From: Schizochytrium sp. CCTCC M209059
Lineage: Eukaryota > Sar > Bigyra > Thraustochytrida > Thraustochytriidae
NCBI GenBank assembly: GCA_000818945.1
Contig: KN805380.1
Location: forward strand, 265,112-329,111
DNA: 64,000 nt
Direction of reading: 5' to 3'
The translations under genes were made by a program, and so were the position numbers. Positions 40,501-49,685 of this stretch are shown one piece after another; position 1 is the first letter of the stretch, and each line of letters begins with the position of its first letter. The notes below the pieces were generated by a model. The model was not told the DNA's origin. It was given only the letters and a program-made list of their open reading frames with translations, and ran no database searches.

Positions 40501-42376
40501 CTCCAAGTGGTACGACTCTGCAAATGTTACGGGCACGCTTCAGCGCTACCGAACGAGCTACCTTGCGCAGGCATTGCGCGGTCAAATTGAGGTTCTCCGT
40601 GCCAGGCTCCAGGCATTACAGTTCCAAGACATTGATCCCATGCGGATCGAGGTCCGGGCGCTCGAGAAACAGCATCGTGACGTGGTGCGTCAGCTGGCCC
40701 CTCGAGAGGCTGGTCTAAGTTTTGAGATTCGTCGCTCGCGACCAGCGCGTCTACGAGCTAAACTCAAGCTCCGCGAAGACTGTGCATGCCGCATTCAGGC
40801 TGCCTTTCGCACATATCGGGTCAAGTCTGCTACAGCCATTGGCGGTGGGCACTGGCAAGAAGCACATGACGAAGAGTCAGGTTCCACATACTACTTTAAC
40901 GTCTTTACACAGGAAACGACGTACCAGGCGCCATGGTCTTTCCGCGTTCTACGCGACGATGCGGCGCGGCAGGCAAACAACACGTTGGCCAAGTTGTATC
41001 GTCTCATCGACACAGCCAAGACCACCATCACATGGCAACAATTCTTCGACGAGACTACGGGATACCCGTTTTGGTACAATGCACAAACAAACGAGTACCG
41101 CTGGGAGGCACCTACAGAATACACCGCAATGGAGCGTCAGCTCTCGTACGATACCAACGCGCTGGACAATGTCGATGTATCGCAGTCTGCACGACTCCGC
41201 GAAACTGGCTCAGAGTGGGTCTGGGTCGAGTATCAGGACGACGAGGGTCGCATTTACTATTACAATGCGGTCACGCAGCAGGCTCAGTGGGAGAAACCGC
41301 AAGGCTTTGACAAGCAGTGGCTCAAACATCAAGATGCCCAGGCTCTGACGGCCAGATCATCACGCGTCCGCACGGCGCGCGCGAGTGACTGGGCCGAGCT
41401 TCGCGACGAGCACGGCAATCTTTACTATTGGAACGAGCGTACTGGGGAGACGCAGTGGGATAAACCAACCAACTTTGATGCGCAGTGGCTCGAGGATGAA
41501 AAGGATGCTCTCACCGCAAGATCCATTCGCTCCAGCAAAGAGCTCGGCTCAGAATGGCAGGAGCTTCTTGACCCGGAAACCGGATACACATACTATTATA
41601 ATATCGTCACGCAGGAGACGGCGTGGTCGCTCCCGCCCAGCCTTCTTCAAGCCGAAAATGGATCCAACGATGAAGAGGGTCATGATCAGGCCGACAACGT
41701 CAATGCCGTCGAGTATGAAGAAAGGCAGGGTGGTGACGGCGAAGCTGAAGATGATGCGGGAACGTGGGTCCCCTATTACGAGGAAGACGGCAGCGTCAAC
41801 TACTATGACCCGTACACGGCAGAGGCTCTCGTGGGCGATGGCGTGGGTGACACCGTTGCCTTGGAGGGTGCACCAGATGTGACGTCTGCCATTTCGCTGA
41901 GCCAAGCCACGGAAGGATCACCGTGGCAAGAGCTCATGGACGTGGAGACGGGGACGACGTACCTGTGGAACTCAGAAACGGGGGAGACGGCACACTCGTG
42001 GGAGGAGGTCGTGCAAGAGTACAAGGATGCCGGCTTGCTATCAGACGTTCGTCCGGAGGATCTGTATTTGGAAGCAGAGATTGCGAAGCGCAATGCCGAT
42101 CCAATGACATTTACAAGCGTGCAGCGCATTTGGGATATTTACGGCGCGAATGTGGCTCAAGATCCACAACTTTCAGAGCACGTGGAGGCACTTCTTGCGA
42201 TCGAGGCGCAGGACGCGGACGAGGCGCTGGCACAAGACGCCGAACACATTGAGCTGATGCAGTGGCTTTCGCAGTACGTTATGGACGGCCAGCTCATGTC
42301 CGCGACGGCAATGGCGAAGCAAGCGCTCGACCGTCTCCGCTACGACCCGACTGCGGGCGAAGGAAATGTTTGGTGA
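37589..42376 (+). CDS. LRR / multi-IQ / multi-WW scaffold protein
   Basis: A 1595-residue single-exon protein of unknown function. Parts: acidic disordered N terminus with basic patches (1-210); cysteine-containing LRRs of the AMN1/F-box-LRR type (about 240-555, repeats C..ITHVGL..LA..C..L..I.L..C); about ten IQ motifs (590-930, e.g. LLLQRCYRGHKGR, IQAAFRGWRGR, LQRVYRGMLGR, IQRVFRGHKGR), each able to bind calmodulin-type light chains; a coiled coil (about 940-1060); and seven WW or WW-like repeats starting near 1087, 1147, 1208, 1266, 1320, 1391 and 1444. Repeats 2-5 have both Trp and the final Pro (WEAP, WEKP, WDKP, WSLPP); 1, 6 and 7 are degenerate. WW domains bind Pro-rich ligands. A scaffold linking Ca2+/calmodulin to Pro-rich partners is inferred. 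The start may also be Met at 37730. The 3' end is duplicated downstream. Confidence 0.88.
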   Translation: MGTSLANLSRARDALECRRQTRRLCIEAFGLARGAREVSRRLCPRARMDVSDDATRDLLVNEGQPQPPEPAHEDATEQHEDEEEEQSSSDEADERERAGVFATGAGAKRKSIHINSLHVRWAESSTTHPKQDAAPEKRRKSAAVASRKRGRRQTIGSPRHNQLAPLSPSARAPEARRSSHLTPFTKQAVIVGEENPRALRSFLSNFLKDDMGTFRKHLDLAKHAKESGLPVTDATLQEIADLHPCVESIQAAACNEITDVGLWALARSCETLLEINLENCHKITHVGLRSLALRCHALKRIVLNRCYHVNDLSIRVVAAGCSSLRHVSLEGCTQVSDGSLSELARCCKSLRTLKLKNCAKLCEFGDKALVEIGQSCSKLREIDLSGCEHVRDAGVRALAHGCPGLKVFRASGCAQLTGASLRALARGCPALESLGLGECSSLGNRDTWILAESFPKLTSLSLRGLVRLKAEGIRGLCEMGDRLEVLNLSGCVQLDDECLTLMGNTMVKLHRLDLSGAPDITRRGVRDLCHGCLRLVNVELVGCSRLTRRILKEICSSLPFVKPAPDRLALIPRPNALQLIRETEQMRVHHAAAVVIQKLVRGVRARGGVQRIRYWALRRFVVSKVQAIVRGYQTRKRLRLERERRDQARSALLLQRCYRGHKGRERSRAQRRLRALRADQSVAALRIQAAFRGWRGRKVAARVRRDKALEALRAVERRNREEQMALRIQRTFRGRRGYLAYLVLLETKRLEEERKFKDKMAALRLQAAWRRRMAYQELLRRRAAKLQRELEERTAVVLQRVYRGMLGRRIAAAEAKTQAWQREQASSVVIQRAWRGCRGRHVAALMKSLATLLNHEREAACKIQTFWRSCQAVALYEFLKLVQSEARRKEQAALQIQRVFRGHKGREEREVIIEFRKYEAELAPLRNLAARFAAQVEVGQAKLDEVLKRQTKMKSQVEDLELELDEVSKHRSKWYDSANVTGTLQRYRTSYLAQALRGQIEVLRARLQALQFQDIDPMRIEVRALEKQHRDVVRQLAPREAGLSFEIRRSRPARLRAKLKLREDCACRIQAAFRTYRVKSATAIGGGHWQEAHDEESGSTYYFNVFTQETTYQAPWSFRVLRDDAARQANNTLAKLYRLIDTAKTTITWQQFFDETTGYPFWYNAQTNEYRWEAPTEYTAMERQLSYDTNALDNVDVSQSARLRETGSEWVWVEYQDDEGRIYYYNAVTQQAQWEKPQGFDKQWLKHQDAQALTARSSRVRTARASDWAELRDEHGNLYYWNERTGETQWDKPTNFDAQWLEDEKDALTARSIRSSKELGSEWQELLDPETGYTYYYNIVTQETAWSLPPSLLQAENGSNDEEGHDQADNVNAVEYEERQGGDGEAEDDAGTWVPYYEEDGSVNYYDPYTAEALVGDGVGDTVALEGAPDVTSAISLSQATEGSPWQELMDVETGTTYLWNSETGETAHSWEEVVQEYKDAGLLSDVRPEDLYLEAEIAKRNADPMTFTSVQRIWDIYGANVAQDPQLSEHVEALLAIEAQDADEALAQDAEHIELMQWLSQYVMDGQLMSATAMAKQALDRLRYDPTAGEGNVW

Positions 42377-42443
42377 TTGTGTGTGTGTATATTCTATTTG
42401 GCCCAAGAGCTGTCGTCCACGTGCGAAAGCTGCATGTTCGTAA
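42311..42443 (+). repeat. Source copy of duplicated gene end plus 3' UTR
   Basis: The final 22 codons of the LRR/IQ/WW gene (including stop) and 67 bases of 3' UTR. A second copy lies at 42504-42634. The 3' UTR part from TTCTATTTGGCCC to GTTCGTAA differs at a single base between copies. Confidence 0.9.
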
Positions 42444-42448
42444 TGCCG

Positions 42449-42490
42449 AACAAACAAACAAACAAACAAACAAACAAACAAACAAACAAA
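42449..42490. repeat. (CAAA)n tetranucleotide array
   Basis: About ten 4-base units, lying exactly between the two copies of the duplicated gene end, consistent with slippage or unequal exchange at the array. Confidence 0.92.
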
Positions 42491-42503
42491 TAGTGATGCA
42501 ATG

Positions 42504-42634
42504 ATGGCGAAACAGGTGCTCCGTCGCCTCCGCTACGACCTGACCGGAAGCGAAGGGGATGTTTGGTGATTGTGCGTTTATATTCTATTTGGCCCAAGAG
42601 ATGTCGTCCACGTGCGAAAGCTGCATGTTCGTAA
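42504..42634 (+). pseudogene. Duplicated 3' gene fragment with 21-codon mini-ORF
   Basis: A partial copy of the last exon end and 3' UTR of the LRR/IQ/WW gene. It begins with ATG and reads 21 codons to TGA in the same frame as the parent (both begin MAKQ and end VW), 15 of 21 residues identical. By eye 14 of 66 coding bases differ, but only about 1 of 52 in the following UTR. It has no upstream coding sequence, so it is a fragment rather than a gene. Whether the mini-ORF is expressed is unknown. Confidence 0.75.
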
Positions 42635-42726
42635 CCAAGTATTCTATTTTCGATAATCACGATGAAACGAGGACAGAAAGATAGCGAAACAAACAAAGAG
42701 TGGTGTGTATAATGATGTTCATAAAA

Positions 42727-43407
42727 TCAGTTGGGCACCTCCGCCGCACCAAACACGAGACGGTACGCCTTTGCAAAAGGCGCCACGGTGAACTTGTAGA
42801 GAAACTCACTAAACTTGGCAAATTGACAGAGCAGAAGCACAGACACCTTGATGGCAAAGTATACAGGCAGCCCCTTGGTGTCCTGGGTGAGCGCAGCCTG
42901 CTCGAATAATGCAAACGCGGCGTAAATGACCCAGTACATGAGCCACTGGGTGTCATCATCCTTTTCCTCTGTGATGAGCGCCTTGATAGACGCGTACATG
43001 GGGTACACGAGCCCCACGAGCCGAGTGACAAAGATGCCCATGAATTTAACGAAAAAGCTGATGACGAGCAACATGACTCCGAAGAAGCCCGCGATAGCAA
43101 GGAGATAATTGCGAGGAAGCATCGTCACGTCCTCGATGGGGTCGATCCACTCTTGCTCTTCAAAACACTTCATGAAAAGTTTGTATGTTTTTCTTGCGGT
43201 CTTTTGTTGTGTGCGGAACTCCTTGGTTGACGGCAACGCCTGAATGAAGGCGTCGGTAAAGTCGAGGTAGGTCTCGTACATCTCCTCGCCCGTAGGAACC
43301 TTAAACTCAAACTTTTCCTGGTGGAGCTTCTTGCCGCGCTTGCTGATGGTCGCCGGATCATAGTCGTCCGGCTCCGAGTCGTACGAGTCGTACTCGTCGA
43401 CGCTCAT
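42727..43407 (-). CDS. REEP/HVA22/Yop1 (TB2/DP1) family ER-shaping protein
   Basis: A 226-residue protein of the TB2/DP1/HVA22 family, which insert hairpins into tubular ER membranes and generate curvature. The family core is visible at about residues 130-185: GLVYPMYASIKAL, followed by QWLMYWVIYAAFALFE and then hydrophobic PVYFAIKVSVLLL. A preceding hydrophobic segment (about 100-125, LLAIAGFFGVMLLVISFFV) provides the first hairpin. The N-terminal 95 residues are acidic and Tyr/Asp-rich then helical (YDSYDSEPDDYD), longer than in Yop1. The protein ends EVPN without a clear retrieval signal. A (CAAG)n repeat lies 130-165 bases upstream of its start. It faces the LRR/IQ/WW gene tail to tail. 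Confidence 0.88.
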   Translation of the reverse strand: MSVDEYDSYDSEPDDYDPATISKRGKKLHQEKFEFKVPTGEEMYETYLDFTDAFIQALPSTKEFRTQQKTARKTYKLFMKCFEEQEWIDPIEDVTMLPRNYLLAIAGFFGVMLLVISFFVKFMGIFVTRLVGLVYPMYASIKALITEEKDDDTQWLMYWVIYAAFALFEQAALTQDTKGLPVYFAIKVSVLLLCQFAKFSEFLYKFTVAPFAKAYRLVFGAAEVPN

Positions 43408-43538
43408 CGTCCTCTACGCACGCACCCGCCCGCACGTCCTCGTCTGCGCACGCGTGAAGGTAGGTAGGTATAAAGTTCGCCCGAATGGACAAACGCAAGA
43501 GCGCAAGCACGCACGCAAGCACACAAGCACGCACGCAC

Positions 43539-43570
<32 letters not shown>

Positions 43571-43884
43571 ACAAGCAGCGTTGCTCACGCCGCCAGCCCT
43601 TCTCGCGGCGGCCGCAGGTTCACGTCCTCCGCGGTCCTGCCCGGCCCTGCCCGCTCCTCGTCCGCGCCGCCGAGGTCCCTCTCTCCTTGTTCCCGTTTTG
43701 CGCGTGCCTCGCCTGCCTACCTCCTGCCCGTCTGTCTGTCTCTATAGTTAGTGCCCGTCTGTCTCATCTCCATCATTCGTCCAGCTGGATGGCCAGCTCG
43801 CCGAGGCTGCGCCGGCCATCCTCCCTCCCTCGGGACCTCTGCGCGCGGCCCTCCCGCTGCCGCCTCGCGCGCCCGTCGCGCCGC

Positions 43885-43930
43885 GCGAGCTCGAGCCGCG
43901 CGAGCTCGAGCCGCGCGAGCTCGAGCGCGC
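43885..43930. repeat. GAGCTCGAGCCGCGC 15-base palindromic tandem repeat
   Basis: About three units of a 15-base repeat containing overlapping GAGCTC and CTCGAG palindromes, ending at the edge of the N gap. Such self-complementary GC-rich repeats commonly break assemblies, which probably explains the gap. Confidence 0.8.
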
Positions 43931-43934
43931 GGCG

Positions 43935-44259
43935 NNNNNNNNNNNNNNNNNNNNNNNNNNNNNNNNNNNNNNNNNNNNNNNNNNNNNNNNNNNNNNNNNN
44001 NNNNNNNNNNNNNNNNNNNNNNNNNNNNNNNNNNNNNNNNNNNNNNNNNNNNNNNNNNNNNNNNNNNNNNNNNNNNNNNNNNNNNNNNNNNNNNNNNNNN
44101 NNNNNNNNNNNNNNNNNNNNNNNNNNNNNNNNNNNNNNNNNNNNNNNNNNNNNNNNNNNNNNNNNNNNNNNNNNNNNNNNNNNNNNNNNNNNNNNNNNNN
44201 NNNNNNNNNNNNNNNNNNNNNNNNNNNNNNNNNNNNNNNNNNNNNNNNNNNNNNNNNNN
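43935..44259. other. Assembly gap (325 N)
   Basis: A run of 325 undetermined bases between GC-rich sequences. Any frame drawn across it is meaningless. Confidence 1.
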
Positions 44260-44367
44260 GGGGGTGGACGGGAGCCGGGAATTGGGGCGATAGGCGGGCT
44301 CAGGGCCCAAGCGCGAGAAAATCTTGAATTTGAGAAATCTTGAATTTGGGTTTTGGAGCCTGCCTGC

Positions 44368-44400
<33 letters not shown>

Positions 44401-44960
44401 CGCTCTCTTGACAGAAATGCTGAACTCATGTGTCTCCACTGGGATTATTTGTATCGGTAGATGCGCAGTTGTCCACCACACTAGCTTTTCAAAAGTTTAT
44501 GTAAATAGTTGCAATGCAAGTACAAATACGCCCAGTGGTTAGTGACTGAATCTGCACTGGCATAATTTCGAAAAATAGTACTCACAACCGCTTCAGTGTT
44601 GCAAGAGGGGCCAGGTCGCGGCCCCTTCTCGTACGCAGAGAACGCCCCCCCTTAGCGGAGGCTTCTACAGCTCGCGCTCCGCAACTAGATCGGCGCCGCC
44701 GGCTCGCGGTGGAGAGAAGGAAGGAGGAGGCACGAAGGGCCGCGCGAGAAGGGCCGCGCGACGAGACCATCCCGAGGGCCTGTTGCGGCCGGCCGCGCGA
44801 GGCCTTGCCGCAGGCATCGATCGGCGTGGTTGCAGACTTGCGGCGACCGCCTTCGTTCTCTCGTGATGGTTCTTCGCCTAGCCAGCAGCAGGTTCTGAAA
44901 AAGATTTCCCACTCTTATTATTATGATGCGGCTAAGCTCGTGGCTGCCAACGTTGGGATT

Positions 44961-45010
44961 TTAAATTTTGAATTTTGCATTTTGAATTTGAATTCGAATT
45001 TGAATTTGAA
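44961..45010. repeat. TTTGAA/TTCAAA-type hexanucleotide array
   Basis: An imperfect run of TTTGAATT/GAATTTGAA units, about 220 bases upstream of the FHA gene start. Similar arrays occur at 22687-22765, 44323-44350, 52112-52132 and 56637-56676. Confidence 0.8.
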
Positions 45011-45103
45011 CGCGGAGACGAGGTAGCAGCAGGGCCGCGGCAAACTGCAAACGCGAATCGATCGGCCTCGCAACGCAACGACTCTTGCAGCTCGACGACT
45101 CTA

Positions 45104-45107
45104 GCCA

Positions 45108-45152
<45 letters not shown>
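45104..45152. repeat. (ACGC)n tetranucleotide array
   Basis: About 12 units of alternating purine-pyrimidine sequence, ending about 82 bases upstream of the FHA start codon. It has Z-DNA-forming composition. Confidence 0.92.
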
Positions 45153-45154
<2 letters not shown>

Positions 45155-45233
45155 TACGCCACGGACGCCTTGCCCGCCGCGAAATCGCTCGGTCAGCCCC
45201 GCACCGTGACAGAGGACTTGATTCAAGACGACA

Positions 45234-47037
45234 ATGGGTCGCAGCCGCTCCGTGACGATTTCTGGGGTCGAAGACGCCTTCCCACGCGCGGCCGAACTCT
45301 TGTCCATCTGTCATCAAAGCAGGCGTGCGGAGCCCGTGCGCATTGGACTTGGAGACGATGGCAAGAGCACCGTGCGCATGGGGCGCGGTCCTTTCAAGAA
45401 GGCCGTCATGGACGCTTGCGGCTTTGAACGCATCATCAGCCACAAAACTACCAGCATCTCGCGGGAGCACGTGGAGTTTTGTTTCCGCTTCGACTCCAAG
45501 GCCTGGGAGCTGCGCGATCTCTTCTCGACCAATGGCGTCGTAAGTTTGTTTCTGTCGATGAAGACCTTTTGGTTGGTGCGATACACATCTAACGTCTTGC
45601 AATGCGTGCCAATAATCTCAGTTTGTCAACTACGTTCGCTTGGACAAAGGTGTCATGACGAGGCTGAAGCACGGCGATCGTGTCGACCTCGGAGACCCAT
45701 CTGTCCCATGTGGCGCGTCGGCGTCGTTCATTTTCCTCTACGGGAACAAGTCTCCTCGTCATGCCGAGCCCAAGCTGGCCACGCATCGCCAAGTCAAGCG
45801 CGTCGAGACTTCGCTCAAGCGTCTCGAGCTTATCATGGGAGTGCCGTCGCCGCTTCATGACAGCAGTATCGACAGCGATGGTCTCTACATTGGCCCTGCA
45901 GCGAATGACTTGAATGTCCCAGCGGCCCGATCAGGTTCGAGCGAAGCTGACTTTGTCATGCACAGCGATGACACGAACGACATGGCCTTGGCCGGAATCA
46001 AACCTGTCATCAAGGCTGCTGGATCCCGCAATGCGAAAAGATCGGTGGAGAAGGAGAAGAACAAAGTCATGCAGGAGGACATGGAAGAGGAAAAGGTCGA
46101 AACGGAGGAGAAAGATGATGGCATGCAAGAAGATATGGAACAAAGTATGGAAAGCGATGCTGAGGAGAAGAACGAGGATGATGAAGATCAAGATGACGAC
46201 GAAGAGCAAGAGCAGCAGGATTTTGAGAACAAAGCCAATGAAGATGGCGACACGAAGAAGAGCGGCGAGGCTTTTGTGGTGGCAGCTGACTCGATGGCAG
46301 CTGAATTTTCCCTCGCAGGCAAAGAAGAAGAAGAAGAAGATGACGATAATGAAGCAGAAGAAGAAGATGAAGAAGAAGATGATCAAGCAGAAGAAGATAA
46401 TGAAGATGGAGAGGAAGAGGAAGAGGAGGAAACAGGCCAAGAAGAGGGCAAAAACCAAGAAGAAGAAGAAGACCAAGAAGAAAAGAGCGACAGCGGCAAC
46501 TCCAAGGTTCCCGTTACAACGCCCCCAGCATCCCTTGCGGTTTGCGTTGCGCCTCACTCTCCTCGTATCAAGAACAAGGATCTTCAAGGGCCCCTCTCTG
46601 ACTTCACGGGCGCCATTCCCCCTCAAAGCTCGGAGAAACCACAGTCTAGCAAGGAACTCTTCCAGTTCACGGACTCGCCAACCCGTGCTGCAAAACGAAG
46701 CATTGGCGAGATGGAAGAATCCAAAGAAGAAGACGAGTCTCTCGACGAGGATGACGCGAGTCTGACTTCGTCTCCTCCCAAGAGAATTGCTCGTGAGCCG
46801 AGCACGGAGAGCACGCCAATGATCGATGTCTCCGAAAAAGTTGTCCTTGCCGCAAAAGTTCAACGCACCACGGACGTTGTTCCTTGCGACACAAACGCCA
46901 ACGAGATTGCTTCGCAAAACGCTGAGACGGCAGAAACAACTGCAGACCATCTCAAGGCATCCGAATCTGCTCGCACCAAGCTTCTTGCCTTTGTGCGCTC
47001 TTTTACGACAAGTCCCAAGCCCCAAGCCGCCGCCTAG
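45234..47037 (+). CDS. FHA-domain protein with long acidic region (two exons)
   Basis: A 573-residue protein whose N-terminal FHA domain binds phosphothreonine peptides, typical of nuclear signalling, DNA-damage or transcription proteins. Exon 1 is 45234-45539, the intron 45540-45621 (82 bp, GTAAGT...CTCAG, phase 0), exon 2 45622-47037. Splicing rebuilds the FHA core: MGRGP (about residue 49), ISREHVEF with the conserved Ser-Arg-x-His, LRDLFSTNGV at the exon end, joined to FVNYVRL and then HGDRVDLG, which matches the S-x-N-G-x-x-V-N block. A Glu/Asp-rich segment follows (about 280-430, including EEEEEEE runs encoded by GAA/GAT), then a Ser/Pro/Thr-rich C terminus with scattered SP/TP sites. 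Catalytic domains are absent. Function beyond phosphopeptide binding is not deducible. Confidence 0.87.
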
Positions 47038-47507
47038 GAGGCAAGCTAACAAGTCTTAGTTCCCAGCTAGGTCTATCTCCTTCAAAACCATGAATTCCAG
47101 TGAGACTGATTGATTGTCTGTGATCCACGAAGCGAATGAACAGTGATGACAGAGCAAAAACCCTCGGGCAGTCCGCGAGAGCGAGCGCGAGCGCGAGCTG
47201 CTTGGATTGGCCCGCGCTCGGATAGAGCAAAGGCTGCGCGCATCGCGTGACCTCTCGTCCGCACGTTCGTCTGCTTTCCTTCTTTCTTCTTGTATCGTTG
47301 ACTCGCGTAAAGTACGACGTGCAGCGGCTTGTCGAGTTTGATCGAGTGGCCGTGGCGAAGGAAGGCACAGAGTGCCAAGCGCGAGGCGCCCGTGGTCCGG
47401 CAGCGACGCTGGACACCGAAAGAGGACGGCACAGAGGACAAGGTCGCAGAGGAAAAGGAAAGGGGAGAAGATAGTCGTGCTTGGACAGGCTTTTGAGCAG
47501 TAGCATA
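47038..47507. other. Intergenic region between FHA and RPC3 genes
   Basis: A 470-base spacer on the same strand as both neighbours. Contains GCGAGAGCGAGCGCGAGCGC near 47175 and a purine-rich end just before the RPC3 start. Antisense open frames here lack any domain. Confidence 0.4.
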
Positions 47508-49544
47508 ATGCCAAAGAAGAAGGATGCCGTCGATGTCGCGGTCAAGCATCGCATGAGCCCTCAGATGCTTCACCCGCTGGCAATCGACGTCCTCAAGGAC
47601 TATTTTGGACCGGTACGTCGCGCAGAGTATCTGGAAATGAGGCGCGGAATATCATTCAATCGTTGTATTGATGGAAACTAACTATTTGGCCTCATCGCGA
47701 CCTGGGAAATGCAGGTGATCGCAGCAGTTGGCCAGGTGCTCTTGCGCCAAGGCCCCCTCTCCTTCAAAGCCATTCTGTTTCAGGCGAAACAGTTCCAACA
47801 TTCAGGACCGAGATCACAAATGGACGCACCGGGCGTGGATGAAGCACCAGAAACCGTATTTCGACAGCTCGACGAGTCCCTCGTACGATCTGCTCTTCTC
47901 ACTCTCATTCGGCACGACATGGTCACCGTGAGCATCCGTTCCGCCTTGTCAAAAGAGGACCTTTCTGACCCGTTGATGGCGGCGACGCGGACGCCAGATC
48001 ATGGCGTTTACGCGATCGATCCGCGGCGCATCCTCATGATCCAACGCACGGCTCTATTTCAAGGGAATGTGCTCCTAGCGCACGGCGACACGGCACAGTT
48101 TATCGTGGAAGAAATGGCTCTGCTTGGATCCGACTCCAAAGAAGGTGTTTTGGACCACTTCGCACTTCGAATTCTCTGGCGCGAAAACGATCGCGCCAAA
48201 GCTCACTACGAAGACATTCTCGAGGAACACAATTGGAACTTTGCCGAGGCCGAGGCCAACAAAGAGGTCAACGAAAAGGAGCTTCTCGAGAAACCCGTCG
48301 CCGCAGCAATCAAGGAGCGCGTTTCACCTGTATTTGACAAACTTGTGCACTACGGTATTCTTGTGCGGCATCGTAAGTTCACAGTCGCCGCGCTCGGAGG
48401 CGGCGCTCCCTCGCCCGAGCATGAGGCCGGAAACAATAAACGCAAGGCGGCCGAGATGGCTGGGCACGAAAATGGAAATGGAAAGGAATCCACCGGGGTG
48501 TCTCTTCCTTACGGGACCACACGACCCATCCCTCTTGACGGTAAAGCCCCGGTAATTCCGGTCGATAAAGAACGCAAACACGCCACCTGGTACAAGCTTA
48601 ATTGGAATTACTTCTTGTACGAGTTTCGGGGCCAGCTCGTGGCGCGATACTGGGGCGACCGCCTCGGGTCCAAAGTCGTCGAGGAGATTCTTTTGCGCGT
48701 CGTTCAACACGATTGCCGTCACTACGGATTGTCTGCAACGGGCGGCGGCGACCCTTTCATGTTGCGAGACAAGTCCATCTTTGTCAGCGCTGATTTCGAC
48801 AGCCTCCCGTCCGACGATCCTCTTGCGCAACTCTTGCGTGACGACGCTGACAGAGAAGGTGTTCTGCTGCGAGATCTCTACAGTGAAGTCCTCGCACGTT
48901 TGGAACGTCTGTCCAAGCCCGCCAAGGCCAACAGCACCAGTCTTGTCTCCACACACATTGGTGGCGGTCGGGGAGGCCGCTCGACGCGAACCATTCAAAT
49001 CGACTACGAAAAGTCCATCGAGCTCGTAAAGAACGAGTGCGCTCTCCGTCTTATTCAGGATGCGCACGGGCTTCCGGCGCGTCGGATCTTTCGCATGCTG
49101 CAAGATCGAGGCGCGTTAGAGCAAAAGGACATTGCCGACCTCGCGCTCCTTGATCCGCGCGAGGCGCGCTCTACCGTGCACGAGCTTACATCTGCGGGCT
49201 ATCTTTACCTTGAGGAAGCGGCCAAGCGTGCTGACATGAACCCGAACAATACCACATACCTGTTCCGCGTCAAGGAGCATGCCCTTGACGAGGTTCCGGC
49301 GACCGTAGCGCTGCATACTTTGCTCAACTTGCGCGTGAGGCAGCGGGCCATCCTCGAAACCAACGCAGATCTCCTGCACTCCCAGGAAACCGATACGGAC
49401 ACAAGGAGACTCCCACAGTACCCGCGCATCATGCGATGCACCGAGGCTGTCACGACACTGTACCATGCTATTCACGACGTTGATAAGACCGTCATGATCG
49501 GTACTTGCTTTTCTGATTTCCACGGCGTTGCCGGCGCGTTTTAG
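47508..49544 (+). CDS. DNA-directed RNA polymerase III subunit RPC3 (RPC82/POLR3C)-like (two exons)
   Basis: A 644-residue protein matching the winged-helix subunit RPC3/RPC82 of RNA polymerase III, which with RPC6 and RPC7 forms the initiation subcomplex for tRNA and 5S genes. Exon 1 is 47508-47612 (35 codons), the intron 47613-47714 (102 bp, GTACGT...TGCAG, phase 0), exon 2 47715-49544. Family-like features: VIAAVGQVLLRQGPLSFKAI (opening winged helix), LVRSALLTLIRHDMVTV, YAIDPRRILMIQRTALF, and the central WYKLNWNYFLYEFR; C-terminal helices LLNLRVRQRAILE fit the coiled end. Insertions rich in Lys/Glu/Gly make it longer than the approximately 530-residue human protein. The start codon is the first in the exon; an in-frame alternative at 47481 is not an ATG. 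Confidence 0.85.
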
Positions 49545-49685
49545 CGAACGTTCGAACCAAGGATGTACGTCGACGACCCACCGGCCGGCTTCCGCCTCGC
49601 CAAGGTTCGCTTGCATACGAATGTGTCAATTTTAGAAAAAGTACTACAGGAAAAGAAATTGCTTTCAACATCGCTGCTTGCTCAC

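Larger units (their letters stand above)
42377..42726. other. Convergent intergenic region containing duplicated gene end
   Basis: Holds the 3' UTR of the LRR/IQ/WW gene, a (CAAA)n array at 42449-42490, the duplicated copy of the gene end, a possible third fragment (TATTCTATTTTCG near 42640), and the 3' flank of the REEP-like gene. Confidence 0.7.
43408..45233. other. Divergent intergenic region with assembly gap and repeats
   Basis: Separates the REEP-like and FHA genes. It contains (CAAG)n at 43534-43570, a palindromic 15-base repeat at about 43885-43930, the N gap, (CTTG)n at 44370-44402, TTTGAA-type repeats at 44323-44350 and 44961-45010, and (ACGC)n at 45104-45152. Open frames here are repeat artefacts. 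A gene might lie inside the gap but none is visible outside it. Confidence 0.5.

Noticed and set aside
43687..44481. Open frames crossing the N gap on both strands.
   Set aside because: The residues across the gap are undetermined and the flanks are repeats; nothing supports a gene.
45931..47052. A 373-codon minus-strand frame rich in Phe, Leu and Ile that looks like a membrane protein.
   Set aside because: It is the exact antisense of the Glu/Asp-rich segment of the FHA protein (GAA/GAT becomes TTC/ATC), so the hydrophobicity is a coding shadow.
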